A DNA stretch of 40,005 nucleotides, from assembly GCA_937881255.1 (NCBI GenBank), contig CALGFH010000139.1:1-40005 (forward strand), read 5' to 3'. The translations under genes and the position numbers were made by a program. Source of the DNA: an uncultured Actinomycetes bacterium. Lineage in GTDB: Bacteria > Actinomycetota > CALGFH01. Shown here piece by piece: positions 1 through 8,213 of the stretch (within the stretch, counting starts at the first letter, position 1; each line of letters begins with the position of its first letter). Below the pieces are notes generated by a model. That model was not told the origin of the DNA, did no database searches, and worked only from the letters and a program-made list of their open reading frames with translations.

Positions 1-17
1 CCGCCGCACCGCCCGAT

Positions 18-290
18 TCATTCGGGGGGGAGTCCTCCCCACCGAACCCCCCCAAGAGCGACGTTGGCCAGGCTGATCGCCGACACGATCGCCCACACGC
101 CTTCGAGCATGAGAAATCCCCAGCGCTCGTCGGCCAGGGCGATCACGGCCAGCACGAACGAGCCGACCAGGTTGAGGACCAGGTAGACCAGCGAGTGCTG
201 GTCGAGCAGCCGCAGCTGGGCGAGGGTGAACCCGGCCAGGATCAGCACCGCCCCGACCAGCTCCAACGCGATGACGACCCCGTGGGACAC
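18..290 (-). CDS. small membrane protein, CBU_0592-like
   Basis: A 90-residue protein with three hydrophobic stretches at about residues 5-25, 33-52 and 58-80, separated by short polar turns. The spacing of an aromatic/Leu-rich first helix, an LNLVGS stretch in the second and a Trp-x2-Leu-x3-Gly-Val-Trp stretch in the third resembles the small CBU_0592 family of membrane proteins of unknown function. The start is a GTG at 290 with no convincing Shine-Dalgarno; no better in-frame start lies upstream. It is the last minus-strand gene before the window edge and is separated from the 182-residue membrane protein by 38 bases, so co-transcription is possible. No function can be assigned. Confidence 0.75.
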   Translation of the reverse strand: MSHGVVIALELVGAVLILAGFTLAQLRLLDQHSLVYLVLNLVGSFVLAVIALADERWGFLMLEGVWAIVSAISLANVALGGVRWGGLPPE

Positions 291-328
291 GTCAGGCGTC
301 GCGGGAGGGGGCGACGGCGCCGGGCACC

Positions 329-877
329 TCAGGTGCCGGAGGCGAGGGCGAGGAGGCGGTCGACCCCGGCGTCGAGGGCGCGGACCTCGCGCTCGACCTC
401 GGCCTCGAGGGGGGCGAGCTCGGCGGCCGTGTCGGCCCCGAGGCCGGCGCTGGCGGCGCGGCGGATGGTCAGGGCGACCCGGGTGACGTCGGCCACCCTG
501 GCCCTGGCCGCGGGCAGCACCCGGGCCAGCTCGGAGAGGTCGGGCTCGCGGGCCAGCAGCCGCAGCTCGGCGTCGAGGGTCGCGGCCACCCGCCCGAGGC
601 GCCTGGCCAGCTGGGGCAGGTCGCCGACGGTGCCGCCGGCCGCCCTGACCACCGCGACCGCCTCACCGGTGGCCTGGGCGGCCACGTTCAGGTCGCGCCG
701 CAGGCAGGCCACCTGCCGCCGGGCCCCGGGCGGTGTCGTCAGCGCCTGGACGCTCCGGGCCCGCCGCCGCAGCATCGGGCTGCGCCGGACCCAGCGCACG
801 ACCCGCCAGACGGCGAAGAGGGTCACCCCGCCGGCCACAAGGCACATCACCAGCAGGGTCAGCAGCAGCTCCTCCAT
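329..877 (-). CDS. membrane-anchored helical protein of unknown function
   Basis: A 182-residue protein with one N-terminal transmembrane helix (about residues 3-22), a basic stop-transfer segment rich in Arg, then a long Ala/Leu/Arg/Glu-rich helical region that probably lies in the cytoplasm and may form a coiled coil. ATG 877 is preferred over an upstream start at 988 because GGAGG lies at the right distance before it and because the hydrophobic helix then begins the protein. The shape resembles small DivIVA- or YtxH-like helical membrane proteins, but no family motif is visible. It follows the MoaD/propeller pair on the same strand after about 120 bases. Confidence 0.65.
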   Translation of the reverse strand: MEELLLTLLVMCLVAGGVTLFAVWRVVRWVRRSPMLRRRARSVQALTTPPGARRQVACLRRDLNVAAQATGEAVAVVRAAGGTVGDLPQLARRLGRVAATLDAELRLLAREPDLSELARVLPAARARVADVTRVALTIRRAASAGLGADTAAELAPLEAEVEREVRALDAGVDRLLALASGT

Positions 878-998
878 GGCGCCGTCCTCCACTCTCCACT
901 CGGCGTCACCATCCCGGGCCGCCGCCAGCCGACCGGCGCCTTCTCCGGGAACCCCGACAACCATAGGCCGGCCCCCGGCCCTTGTCACCCGCTCCCGG

Positions 999-1274
999 TC
1001 ATCCGCCGCCGGAGACGGCGGGGAGGATCCAGACCTCGTCGGTGCCGGCGACCGGGGTCTCGATCCCGTCCAGGTAGCGGATGCTCTCGCCGTTGACGAA
1101 CACGTTGACGTGCCGGCGCAGGGCCCCGCGGTCGTCGAGGACCCGCTGGCCGACCCCGGGATGGGCCTGGCCGAGGGCGGCCAGCACCTTCCCGACGGTG
1201 GCCCCGTCGACCTCGACCCGGCGCTGCCCGCCGGCGTGGCCGGAGAGGGCGCCCGGCAGGTGGATGGTCGCCAT
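999..1274 (-). CDS. MoaD/ThiS-family sulfur-carrier protein
   Basis: A 91-residue beta-grasp protein with the MoaD/ThiS layout: an N-terminal beta strand, a helix around residues 26-45, a VNVFVNGESIR strand and a C-terminus that ends Ser-Gly-Gly-Gly. In this family the terminal Gly is adenylated by an E1-like enzyme and thiocarboxylated, then donates sulfur to molybdopterin, thiazole, cysteine or tungsten cofactor synthesis. Three terminal glycines rather than two are unusual. It starts 12 bases after the stop of the Asp-box propeller gene, with a GGGGG Shine-Dalgarno between them, so the two form an operon. No molybdopterin or cysteine genes are near, and a dedicated ThiS exists elsewhere in the window, so this is a separate carrier of unknown target. 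Confidence 0.85.
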   Translation of the reverse strand: MATIHLPGALSGHAGGQRRVEVDGATVGKVLAALGQAHPGVGQRVLDDRGALRRHVNVFVNGESIRYLDGIETPVAGTDEVWILPAVSGGG

Positions 1275-1286
1275 CTGAGGACCCCC

Positions 1287-2402
1287 TCAGGGCACCACGG
1301 CGGCCTTGACGCAGACCACCGGCGGCAGCCACTCGGCCAGGGCCTGCCAGCTCTCCCCCTCGTCGGCGGAGCCGAACAGCTGCCCGGTGCGGGTCCCGAA
1401 GTAGAGGCCGGCCGGGTCGAGCCCGTCGCTGGCGAAGCCGTCGCGGAGCACGGTCAGCCAGGCGTCCCGCTCCGGCAGCCCGGCGGTCTGCGCCTCCCAG
1501 GAGCCGCCGGCGTCCCGGGTCCGGTAGACCCGGGCCTGGCCGTCGGGCGTGCAGCGGAACTCGTCGGAGTCCAGCGGGATGATCCAGGCGGTGTCGGGGT
1601 CGGTCGGGTGGGTGACCATGGGGAAGCCGAAGTCGCTCGGCACCCCGTTGGCCATGTCCTCCCAGTGGTCGCCCCCGTCGTCGCTGCGGTACAGGCCCCA
1701 GTGGTTCTGGAGGTACAGGCGGTCCGGGCGCCCGCCGGCCGGGGCGATCTTGTGCACGCACTGGCCGAACTCGGGGTACTTGTCGGGCAGGAACACGGCC
1801 CGGACGCCGTCGTTGCGGGCCTGCCAGCTGCGCCCGCCGTCGTCGGTCCGGTACACCCCGCCGGTGGAGATGGCGATCCACATCCGCTCCGGGTCGGCCG
1901 GGTCGGGCAGGACCGTGTGCAGGCACAGCCCGCCGCCCCCCGGCTCCCAGCGCGGCCGGTGGGGATGGTCCCAGAGCCCCCTGACGAGCTCGAAGGTCTC
2001 CCCGCCGTCCTCGGAGCGGAACAGGGCCGCCGGCTCGACCCCGGCCCACACCGTCCCCGGCTGGTCGTCGCCGGCCGGCTGCAGCTGCCACACCCGGGCC
2101 AGCGCCGCGTCCGTCCCCTCCGGGAACCGGAGGTTGCCCTCGGCCGGCTCGCTCCAGCTCCGCCCCAGGTCGTCCGAGGACCGCACCACCGCCCCCCAGT
2201 GCCCGTGCTCGGTCCCGGCGAGCAGCCGGTGCCGCCCACCCCGCCCGTCGAACCGGATGGCGTACACCTGCTCGCCACGGAAGTGCGGCCCGCTCCAGCG
2301 CCATTTCCCCCGCTCGGGGTCGCCCGCGAACAGCCACGCCCCCTTCATGGTGCCGACCGTCAACAGGACTTCCCCGGCCTGGACATCGATGTGCTCGTTC
2401 AT
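1287..2402 (-). CDS. Asp-box (BNR) beta-propeller protein, sialidase-like
   Basis: A 371-residue protein with about six Asp-box motifs of the Ser-x-Asp-x-Gly-x-x-Trp/Phe type (for example SSDDLGRSW, SEDGGETF, TDDGGRSW, SDDGGDHW and SADEGESW), spaced by about 50 residues as expected for a six- or seven-bladed propeller. No signal peptide or membrane helix is visible, so it appears cytoplasmic, unlike secreted sialidases. Sialidase catalytic residues (Arg triad, Tyr/Glu) are not evident, so glycosidase activity should not be assumed. It leads a two-gene operon with the MoaD/ThiS-like protein. The start ATG at 2402 has no Shine-Dalgarno but lies six bases after a TAGGGT -10 box, suggesting a leaderless message. 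Confidence 0.8.
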   Translation of the reverse strand: MNEHIDVQAGEVLLTVGTMKGAWLFAGDPERGKWRWSGPHFRGEQVYAIRFDGRGGRHRLLAGTEHGHWGAVVRSSDDLGRSWSEPAEGNLRFPEGTDAALARVWQLQPAGDDQPGTVWAGVEPAALFRSEDGGETFELVRGLWDHPHRPRWEPGGGGLCLHTVLPDPADPERMWIAISTGGVYRTDDGGRSWQARNDGVRAVFLPDKYPEFGQCVHKIAPAGGRPDRLYLQNHWGLYRSDDGGDHWEDMANGVPSDFGFPMVTHPTDPDTAWIIPLDSDEFRCTPDGQARVYRTRDAGGSWEAQTAGLPERDAWLTVLRDGFASDGLDPAGLYFGTRTGQLFGSADEGESWQALAEWLPPVVCVKAAVVP

Positions 2403-2408
2403 GGGGCA

Positions 2409-2414
2409 ACCCTA
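2409..2414 (-). promoter_or_regulatory. -10 box of leaderless promoter for the propeller/MoaD operon
   Basis: TAGGGT on the minus strand, followed by six bases (TGCCCC) and the ATG at 2402. The TANNNT hexamer at this distance would place the transcription start at or next to the A of the ATG. No clear -35 box is seen. Confidence 0.5.
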
Positions 2415-2447
2415 CCTCGCCGTCCCGACACCGGGGAGGGGTTGTCC

Positions 2448-3195
2448 TCAGCTCCCCGGCCACTCCCGCAGCCGCAGGGTGAGCAGGTCCTCGGCGGCCA
2501 CCCGGCCGGCGCCGGCCAGCAGCTCGTCGAGGTCGTCCTCGGCGTGCAGGAACCGCCCGCTCAGCGGGTCGGCCTCCCCGGCGGCGATCCGGACCAGCAG
2601 GTCTCCGGTCCGCTGGGCCGGCGTGTACTCCTCGGGCGGGCTGACGCAGAGCACGGTGATGCCGTGGCCGGCGGTCTCGGCGGCCAGCGTGCCGGTCAGC
2701 CGGAAGAAGGCCGCCTTGGCGCAGGCGTAGGCGGTCACGTACGGCTCGTCGCGGGCGCCGACCAGGCTGCCGATGTTGACCACCCGCCCGCGTCGCCGCT
2801 CGACCATCCCCGGCAGCACCGCCCGGCAGCAGTTGAACGCCCCCGGACGTGTACCTCCAGGTCACGCCACCAGTCGCCCGGGTCGGCCTCCCACAACGGC
2901 CCGGTTCCTGGGCGGTCCCGGCGTTGTTGACCAGCAGCGTGACCGGCCCCAGGGCCGCCTCGGCCTCGGCGACCACCCCGGCGACCGCTCCCAGGTCGGT
3001 GACGTCCAGGGTCCAGCCCCGCGCCACCCCGCCTCCGGCCTCCGCCGCCGCGACCGCCTCGGCCAGCTCGTCGCCCGACCGGGCGGCCAGGGCGACCCGG
3101 GCCCCGGCGGCGGCCAGCGCCTCCCCGATCGCCCGCCCGATCCCCCGCCCACCCCCGGTGACCAGCGCCACCTGCCCGTCCAGCCGCCCGCTCAT
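2448..3195 (-). pseudogene. short-chain dehydrogenase/reductase, two one-base frameshifts
   Basis: Encodes a classical SDR spread over three frames. The first part has the TGGGRGIG nucleotide-binding motif and the NNAG motif; the middle part has the residues GPLWEADPGDWW; the last part has the catalytic Ser of NIGS and the YACAK pair (Tyr-x3-Lys). Inserting one base in the GGCCCGG run near 2898-2903 and one in the C5 run at 2840-2844 restores a 249-residue protein of normal SDR length. Both gaps sit in G/C runs 55 bases apart and the catalytic residues are intact, so sequencing error is at least as likely as real decay. The ATG at 3195 lies six bases after a TAGGCT -10 box. Substrate unknown. 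Confidence 0.75.
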
Positions 3196-3201
3196 CGGCG
3201 C

Positions 3202-3207
3202 AGCCTA
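3202..3207 (-). promoter_or_regulatory. -10 box of leaderless promoter for the SDR gene
   Basis: TAGGCT on the minus strand, then six bases (GCGCCG) and the ATG at 3195, with no Shine-Dalgarno in between. This spacing predicts a transcript starting at the initiation codon. Confidence 0.5.
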
Positions 3208-3278
3208 CCGCCACACCTGGACGGGGAACGCTGCCAAGCTGGAGCGGTAGGTCCGTGACCGGACGAGCAGGAGGAGCG

Positions 3279-3653
3279 ATGGCAGCGCCCGACACCGTGG
3301 TCGACTTCGCCGAGAAGCTGGCCGCCTTCGACGAGCTGTGGTCACCGAAGATCATCGGGCAGGTCAACGACCTGCACGTCAAGGCGGTGAAGGTCCTGGG
3401 CGAGTTCGTCTGGCATCAGCACGACGACACCGACGAGACCTTCATCGTTCTGGCCGGCCGCCTCACCGTCCGGCTGGAGGGCCGCGACGCCGTGGAGCTC
3501 GGCCCCGGCCAGATGTTCATCGTGCCCCGCGGCCTCCCCCACTGCCCGGTCGCCCCGGAGGAGTGCCACCTGCTCCTGCTCGAGCCAGCCGGCACCCCCA
3601 ACACCGGCGACCAGCCCGGGAGCGACCGCACCGCCACCGACGAGTGGATCTGA
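3279..3653 (+). CDS. cupin-domain protein
   Basis: A 124-residue single-domain cupin. The first cupin motif is visible as WHQHDDTDETF with two His and the Glu that bind metal, followed by a Gly-Arg turn; the second motif holds the PRGLPHCPVAP segment with the third His. All four usual metal ligands are present, so a mononuclear metal enzyme or metabolite-binding protein is likely, but the substrate cannot be read. ATG 3279 is chosen over a GTG at 3255 because AGGAGGA lies about five bases upstream. It diverges from the SDR gene and its stop is three bases from the stop of the convergent FAD-enzyme gene. Confidence 0.85.
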   Translation: MAAPDTVVDFAEKLAAFDELWSPKIIGQVNDLHVKAVKVLGEFVWHQHDDTDETFIVLAGRLTVRLEGRDAVELGPGQMFIVPRGLPHCPVAPEECHLLLLEPAGTPNTGDQPGSDRTATDEWI

Positions 3654-3656
3654 GGC

Positions 3657-4913
3657 CTACAGGTCCTCCAGGACCACCTCGGCGGTGCGGCGGCCGGAGG
3701 CGAGGGCGCCGTTGATGGAGGCGTTGTCGCGGTGGTCGCCGCAGACGTAGAGGCCGGGGCGGAGGCGGACGGGGCGTTCGGGGGGGTCGAGGGTGCCGGG
3801 GGGCTGGGCGGGCTGGGCGTGGGGGATGTGGTAGGTCTTGAGGTGGCGCCAGGCGACCACGCCCGAGCCGAACCAGTCGGCGAGCTGGCCGAGGACGGCG
3901 GCCTCCAGGTCGGGGCCCTTGGGGAGGCCGGGGCGGTCGATCACGGCTGCCGAGATGAGGGCGGCGCCGGGCGGGGCGTAGGTGGGGGCGACGGCGCTGG
4001 GGACGCAGAGGTTGTTGACCGGGCCCTGGCCGTCGCCGTCGAGGACGATCACCGGCTCGTCGACCGGGGCCCGGTCGGCGGCGAAGTAGAGGCAGCTGGC
4101 CGCGACCGACCCGGGGGCCGCCGGCTCGCCGCCGAGCAGCTCGGAGGCGGTGGGGCCGTCGGTGGCGACCACCACCGCCCTGGCCGGCAGCCGCTCGCCG
4201 TCGGCCAGGGTGACGCCGCCGTCGCCCACCGCCGTGACCCGCTGGCCGAGGCGGACGCAGCCGGGCGGGAGGCCGCCGGCCAGCTGCTCGGCGATGGCGC
4301 CCATGCCCCGGGTCGGGATGGCGACGTCGCCGAGGGCGAACATCCGGTAGACGAACTCGAACATGCGGCTGGAGGTGCCCAGCTCGTGGTCGAGCAGGAC
4401 CCCGCCGAACAGCGGCCGGAAGAAGCGGTCGACGATCGTGTCGGAGAAGCCGTCGGCGGCCAGGGCCTCGCGGGTGGTGGTCTCGGGCCGGGCGAACAGC
4501 TCCTCCAGCGACCCCGCGGTGACCCGCCGGCGCAGCTTGGCCACCTTGAGCTTGTCGCCAAGGCCGCCCACCGGGGCCAGGGCGGTGCGCAGCCCGTCCC
4601 AGCGGCGGCGGAAGGGGTCGGCCACGGTCACGAACCTGCCGCCGGTGCGGATCATCGCCCCCGGGTAGAAGGGGTGCAGCTCCAGCTCCCGGTAGTCGAG
4701 GGCCTCGGTGGCCTCGGGATAGGCGGTCAGCAGGACCTGGAAGCCCCGGTCGAGCAGGAAGTCCTCGACCCGGTCGGTGCGGACCCGGCCGCCGACCCCG
4801 TCGCCCGCCTCGAGCACGGTGGCGGCCACGCCCTTCTCGTGGAGGCGGCGGGCGCAGCGGAGCCCGGCCAGCCCGGCTCCGACGACGTAGACGCCGCCGT
4901 CCTTCGAGGTCAT
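3657..4913 (-). CDS. FAD-dependent amine-oxidase-like oxidoreductase
   Basis: A 418-residue flavoprotein of the amine oxidase / protoporphyrinogen oxidase / phytoene desaturase group. It begins with the Rossmann FAD motif VVGAGLAGL at residues 10-18 and the Glu that binds the ribose, continues with the GGRV(R/T) motif of this family near residues 41-45, and ends with the second FAD contact region, in which LYVCGD precedes an Asn-Gly-Ala helix. Substrate is unknown; close relatives are often annotated as protoporphyrinogen oxidase-like or desaturases. The start ATG touches the stop codon of ispH with no gap, so the two are co-transcribed and a role in isoprenoid or carotenoid oxidation is a reasonable inference from context only. 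Confidence 0.85.
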   Translation of the reverse strand: MTSKDGGVYVVGAGLAGLRCARRLHEKGVAATVLEAGDGVGGRVRTDRVEDFLLDRGFQVLLTAYPEATEALDYRELELHPFYPGAMIRTGGRFVTVADPFRRRWDGLRTALAPVGGLGDKLKVAKLRRRVTAGSLEELFARPETTTREALAADGFSDTIVDRFFRPLFGGVLLDHELGTSSRMFEFVYRMFALGDVAIPTRGMGAIAEQLAGGLPPGCVRLGQRVTAVGDGGVTLADGERLPARAVVVATDGPTASELLGGEPAAPGSVAASCLYFAADRAPVDEPVIVLDGDGQGPVNNLCVPSAVAPTYAPPGAALISAAVIDRPGLPKGPDLEAAVLGQLADWFGSGVVAWRHLKTYHIPHAQPAQPPGTLDPPERPVRLRPGLYVCGDHRDNASINGALASGRRTAEVVLEDL

Positions 4914-5951
4914 CTAGCCGCCGGGCCGTCCGACCGTCCGGGGGGCCACCCCGGCGGTCCCCCGGGCCCCCCCGGCCCGGACCGCCTCGGCGTCCCGGCG
5001 CAGGGTCCCCGGCAGGGCGAAGTGGACGTTCTCGGGGATCACCTCGACCTCGCGGACCTCGGTCGCGCCTCGCTCCCGTAGGGCCGCGACCAGCTCGTCG
5101 ACCAGCCACTCGGGGGCGGAGGCGCCCGAGCTGATGCCGACGGTGTCGACGCCCTCGAACCAGGCCGGGTCGATCGACGAGGCTTCGGAGACCAGGTGGG
5201 CCTGGCAGCCGGCGGCCCGGGCGACCTCGACCAGGCGCACCGAGTTGGAGGAGTTCTCGGCCCCGATGACCAGCACCAGCTGGCAGTCGCGGGCCAGGGT
5301 CTTGACCGCCGCCTGCCGGTTCTGGGTGGCGTAGCAGATGTCGTCGGAGCGGGGGCCGGCCAGCACCGGGAACCGCTCCCGCAGGGTGCCGATCACTCCG
5401 GCCGTCTCGTCCACCGACAGGGTGGTCTGGGTGAGGTAGGCGACCCGCTCGGGGTCGGCGACCTCGACCCTGGCCGCCTCCTCCTCGTCGCCGACCAGGT
5501 GGACGGCCCGGGGCGCGTGGCCCATGGTGCCGGCGACCTCCTCGTGGCCCTCGTGGCCGACGAGCACGATGTCGTAGCCCTTGGCGGCGAACTTGCGCGC
5601 CTCCTGGTGGACCTTGGTCACCAGCGGGCAGGTGGCGTCGATCACCCGCAGGCCGCGGGCCTTGGCCTCGGCGTGCACCGACGGGGCGACCCCGTGGGCC
5701 GAGAACACCACCGTCGCCCCCTCCGGGACCTCGTCGAGCTCGTCGACGAACACCGCGCCCCGGGTCTCGAGGTCCTTGACCACGTGCAGGTTGTGGACGA
5801 TCTGCTTGCGCACGTGGACCGGGGGGCCGTAGGTGGCCAGGGCGACCTCGACGATGTCGATGGCCCGCTCGACGCCGGCGCAGTAGCCGCGCGGGGCGGC
5901 CAGCAGCACCTGCCGGGGAGCGGCGAACGCTGGGATGGGGAGACTGCTCAT
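4914..5951 (-). CDS. ispH: 4-hydroxy-3-methylbut-2-enyl diphosphate reductase IspH
   Basis: Last enzyme of the non-mevalonate (MEP) pathway: an iron-sulfur enzyme that reduces HMBPP to isopentenyl and dimethylallyl diphosphate. The 345-residue protein carries the three cluster cysteines at C24 (RGYCAGVERA), C108 (DATCPLVTKVH) and C206 (ICYATQNRQ), the substrate-binding His/Glu of GHEGHEEVAGTMG, and the SSNS...SSGASAPE diphosphate-binding region. ATG 5951 is chosen over an in-frame ATG at 5960 because it lies seven bases after a TAGAAT -10 box, suggesting a leaderless mRNA, and because the 5960 codon overlaps that box. The C-terminal tail beyond residue 325 is low-complexity and Gly/Arg-rich. 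Confidence 0.95.
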   Translation of the reverse strand: MSSLPIPAFAAPRQVLLAAPRGYCAGVERAIDIVEVALATYGPPVHVRKQIVHNLHVVKDLETRGAVFVDELDEVPEGATVVFSAHGVAPSVHAEAKARGLRVIDATCPLVTKVHQEARKFAAKGYDIVLVGHEGHEEVAGTMGHAPRAVHLVGDEEEAARVEVADPERVAYLTQTTLSVDETAGVIGTLRERFPVLAGPRSDDICYATQNRQAAVKTLARDCQLVLVIGAENSSNSVRLVEVARAAGCQAHLVSEASSIDPAWFEGVDTVGISSGASAPEWLVDELVAALRERGATEVREVEVIPENVHFALPGTLRRDAEAVRAGGARGTAGVAPRTVGRPGG

Positions 5952-5958
5952 GTACCCC

Positions 5959-5964
5959 ATTCTA
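5959..5964 (-). promoter_or_regulatory. -10 box of leaderless promoter for ispH
   Basis: TAGAAT on the minus strand, a near-consensus -10, followed by GGGGTAC and the ATG at 5951. The transcription start would fall on the ATG. The GGGG could alternatively act as a weak ribosome binding site. Confidence 0.55.
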
Positions 5965-6023
5965 TCGGCGCCGGCCGCTGGCGCCCGCCGAGCATCGCCC
6001 GTGTGGACGTTGGCCTCTCCCGA

Positions 6024-6029
6024 TAGGCT
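6024..6029 (+). promoter_or_regulatory. -10 box for the PH-domain operon
   Basis: TAGGCT nine bases before ATG 6039, back to back with the ispH promoter. The transcript would have at most a very short leader; GGAG at 6034-6037 is too close to the ATG to be a good Shine-Dalgarno. Confidence 0.4.
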
Positions 6030-6038
6030 GGGCCGGAG

Positions 6039-6539
6039 ATGACCGAGGCAACCGAGAGCTGGGTCGCGGCCAGGGAGCTGGACCGCCGCGTGGTGACCGT
6101 CTGGACGGTGCAGGAGGCGATCGGCTACGGGGTGCTGGCCCTGCTGGTGCTGGCCGTCGACATCGGGGCCAGGCTGGCCGGGGCCGAGCTGCCCGGGCCG
6201 CCCGGGCTGGCCGCCGGGGTCGTCGCGGTCGCCGGGGGCCTGGCCGCCTGGTGGATGCCGCGGGCCAACTACCGGATCTGGCGCTACCAGGTGGCCGAGG
6301 ACGCGCTGGAGCTGCGCCACGGGGTGGTCCGGCGCATCCACTCGGCCATCCCCTACTTCCGGGTCCAGCACATCGACGTGGCCCAGGGGCCGGTCGAGCG
6401 GGCCGTCGGCCTGGCCCGGCTGGTGGTGCACACCGCCTCGGCCGGCACCGACGCCACCATCCCCGGCATCGCCGCCGGCGACGCCGAGGGCCTGCGCCGC
6501 CTGATCCTGGCCAGGGCCGGCCACGGCGATGCGGTCTGA
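6039..6539 (+). CDS. bacterial PH-domain membrane protein (YdbS-like)
   Basis: A 166-residue protein with two transmembrane helices at about residues 28-46 and 54-74, followed by a bacterial pleckstrin-homology domain (bPH2, formerly DUF304) with the family pattern NYRIWRYQVAEDALELRHGVVRRI and a YFRVQHIDV strand. This is the YdbS half of the YdbS/YdbT pair, membrane proteins linked in Bacillus to resistance to some antimicrobial peptides; the molecular role is unknown. Its last 11 bases overlap the start of the larger PH-domain gene, so the two are translated together and probably form a complex. Confidence 0.88.
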   Translation: MTEATESWVAARELDRRVVTVWTVQEAIGYGVLALLVLAVDIGARLAGAELPGPPGLAAGVVAVAGGLAAWWMPRANYRIWRYQVAEDALELRHGVVRRIHSAIPYFRVQHIDVAQGPVERAVGLARLVVHTASAGTDATIPGIAAGDAEGLRRLILARAGHGDAV

Positions 6540-8139
6540 GGACCCTGGCCCGCCCCCGCCGGAGCTGAACGCGCCACCGGCGCCGGACCCCACACCCGGG
6601 CCGCCGGCGCCTCCGGGATCGCCCGGGGTCCCGCTCGAGGGCGGGGGGCCACGGCGGCTGCACGTGCTCAGCCCGGTGTTCTTCGCCATCGGGCACGCCT
6701 GGCGGCTGTGGCCGCTGGCCCTGCTGGTGGCCGCCCGGCGGCAGTTCTGGCTGCTCGGCCTGGGGGCGCTGGTGCTGCTGGCCTGGAGCACGATCGAGTG
6801 GCTGCGCCGCACCTACGAGCTGGAGGGCGGGGCCCTGCGGCTCGAGGAGGGGGTGCTGGCCCGCAAGCTCCGGTCGGTCCCGTTCGACCGGATCCAGCAG
6901 GTCGACCTGGTCCGCAAGCCTCTGCACCGCCTGCTCGGCGTGGCCACCCTGCGGGTCGAGACGGCCGGGGGCGGGTCGTCGGCCGAGGTCGACCTGGACG
7001 TGGTCACCCTGGACGAGGCCCGGGCCCTGCGGGCCAGCCTCCTCCAGGCCAAGGCCCGGCTGACGGCCGCCCCGGCCGGTCAGGCGGCCGAGGGCCAGGC
7101 CCCGGCGGGCCGGGCGGCCGCCGAGGCCGACCTGGACGTCCCAAGGGCCGAGCGGGTGCTGCTGCGGCTCGGGCTCGGCGAGGTGATGCTGGCCGGGATC
7201 ACCGGGTCGCGGGCGGCGGCCGCGCTGGTCGTGCTCGGCCCCATCTCCCAGGCCACCGACTGGTTCCCGGGCCTGTCCGACTGGCTGTTCGCGCGGTTCG
7301 ACCCGGAGGCGGTCACCCCGACCACCCCGGCCGCATTCGCCGTCGTGGCCGTGCTCGGGGTGGTCGTGTGGCTGGGCCTGGCCGCCGCCTCCAGCATCGT
7401 CACCGACTACGGCTTCACCCTGGCCAGGGCCGGCAACGACCTGGTGGTGCGCCGCGGCCTGCTGGAGCGCCGGGAGGCGGTCCTGCCCCTGGCCCGGCTC
7501 CAGGTGGTCCGGATCGAGGAGTCGCTGCTGCGCCGGGCCCTCGGCCTGGCCTCGATCCGCATCCAGAGCGCCGGCCGGGCCGGCGGCGCCGACCAGACGG
7601 CCAGCCGCCTGGCCATCCCGATCCTGCCCCGCGTGCAGGTCAACCGGGTCCTCGAGGAGCTGCTGCCTGGGGCGTCGCCGGTCCCGCGCCTGCTCCTCCC
7701 GCCCCCGGCGGCCCGCCGCCGGGCGGTGACCCGCAGCGTGGTCGTCGCCACCCTGGTCATGGCCGCGGTCGCCCTTCCCCTGTGGCGGCTGACCTCGCTG
7801 GGCGTGCTGGCCGTCCCGGCGGGGCTGGCCGTGCTCGCCCTGCCCGTGCTCGCCCTGGCCGTGGCCATGGGACTGGCCGCCTACCGGCACCTCGGCCACG
7901 CCACCCGGGAAGGCTTCCTCTACGCCCGGGTCGGGGTGGCCATCCGGGTCACCACCGCCGTCCCGGTGGCCAAGGCCCAGAGCGGCAGCGTCCGCTCCTC
8001 CCCGTTCCAGCGCCGGGCCGGCCTGGCCACCCTCCACGTCGACATCGCCGGCGGCGGCCCCACCCCCCAGGTCCACGACGAGTCCCAGGGCACCGCCACC
8101 GGGCTGCTCCAGGTGGTCCTCGGCCGCCGCCCTGGCTAG
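6529..8139 (+). CDS. multi-PH-domain membrane protein (YdbT-like)
   Basis: A 536-residue protein with a Pro-rich N-terminal 40 residues, then three repeats of a transmembrane helix pair (about 58-85, 210-300 and 400-450) each followed by a bPH2 domain. The family pattern recurs, for example RLEEGVLARKLRSVPFDRIQ and VVRRGLLERREAVLPLARLQ, and the third copy is more diverged. This is the YdbT partner of the upstream gene. ATG 6529 overlaps the upstream stop by 11 bases; no separate Shine-Dalgarno is needed for coupled initiation. It converges on hutF across a 74-base gap containing a hairpin. Confidence 0.88.
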   Translation: MRSEDPGPPPPELNAPPAPDPTPGPPAPPGSPGVPLEGGGPRRLHVLSPVFFAIGHAWRLWPLALLVAARRQFWLLGLGALVLLAWSTIEWLRRTYELEGGALRLEEGVLARKLRSVPFDRIQQVDLVRKPLHRLLGVATLRVETAGGGSSAEVDLDVVTLDEARALRASLLQAKARLTAAPAGQAAEGQAPAGRAAAEADLDVPRAERVLLRLGLGEVMLAGITGSRAAAALVVLGPISQATDWFPGLSDWLFARFDPEAVTPTTPAAFAVVAVLGVVVWLGLAAASSIVTDYGFTLARAGNDLVVRRGLLERREAVLPLARLQVVRIEESLLRRALGLASIRIQSAGRAGGADQTASRLAIPILPRVQVNRVLEELLPGASPVPRLLLPPPAARRRAVTRSVVVATLVMAAVALPLWRLTSLGVLAVPAGLAVLALPVLALAVAMGLAAYRHLGHATREGFLYARVGVAIRVTTAVPVAKAQSGSVRSSPFQRRAGLATLHVDIAGGGPTPQVHDESQGTATGLLQVVLGRRPG

Positions 8140-8164
8140 GCCGAGGGCAGGAAGCCGTCCGGTC

Positions 8165-8196
8165 CCGAGGCGACGTCCTTCATGCGGGAGCCTCGG
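8165..8196. terminator. hairpin between convergent PH-domain and hutF genes
   Basis: CCGAGGC at 8165-8171 pairs with GCCTCGG at 8190-8196, a 7-bp stem with an 18-base loop. There is no T-tract. Its position between two converging genes suggests a weak bidirectional terminator. Confidence 0.3.
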
Positions 8197-8213
8197 TGCC
8201 TCGGCCGTGACCG

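Noticed and set aside
1287..2402. True sialidase.
   Set aside because: Only the Asp-box structural motifs are visible; the Arg triad and signal peptide of sialidases are not.
195..2930. Plus-strand open frame of 911 codons over the first genes.
   Set aside because: Low-complexity Arg/Pro/Gly composition typical of a shadow frame in GC-rich DNA; the minus strand holds recognisable proteins across the same bases.
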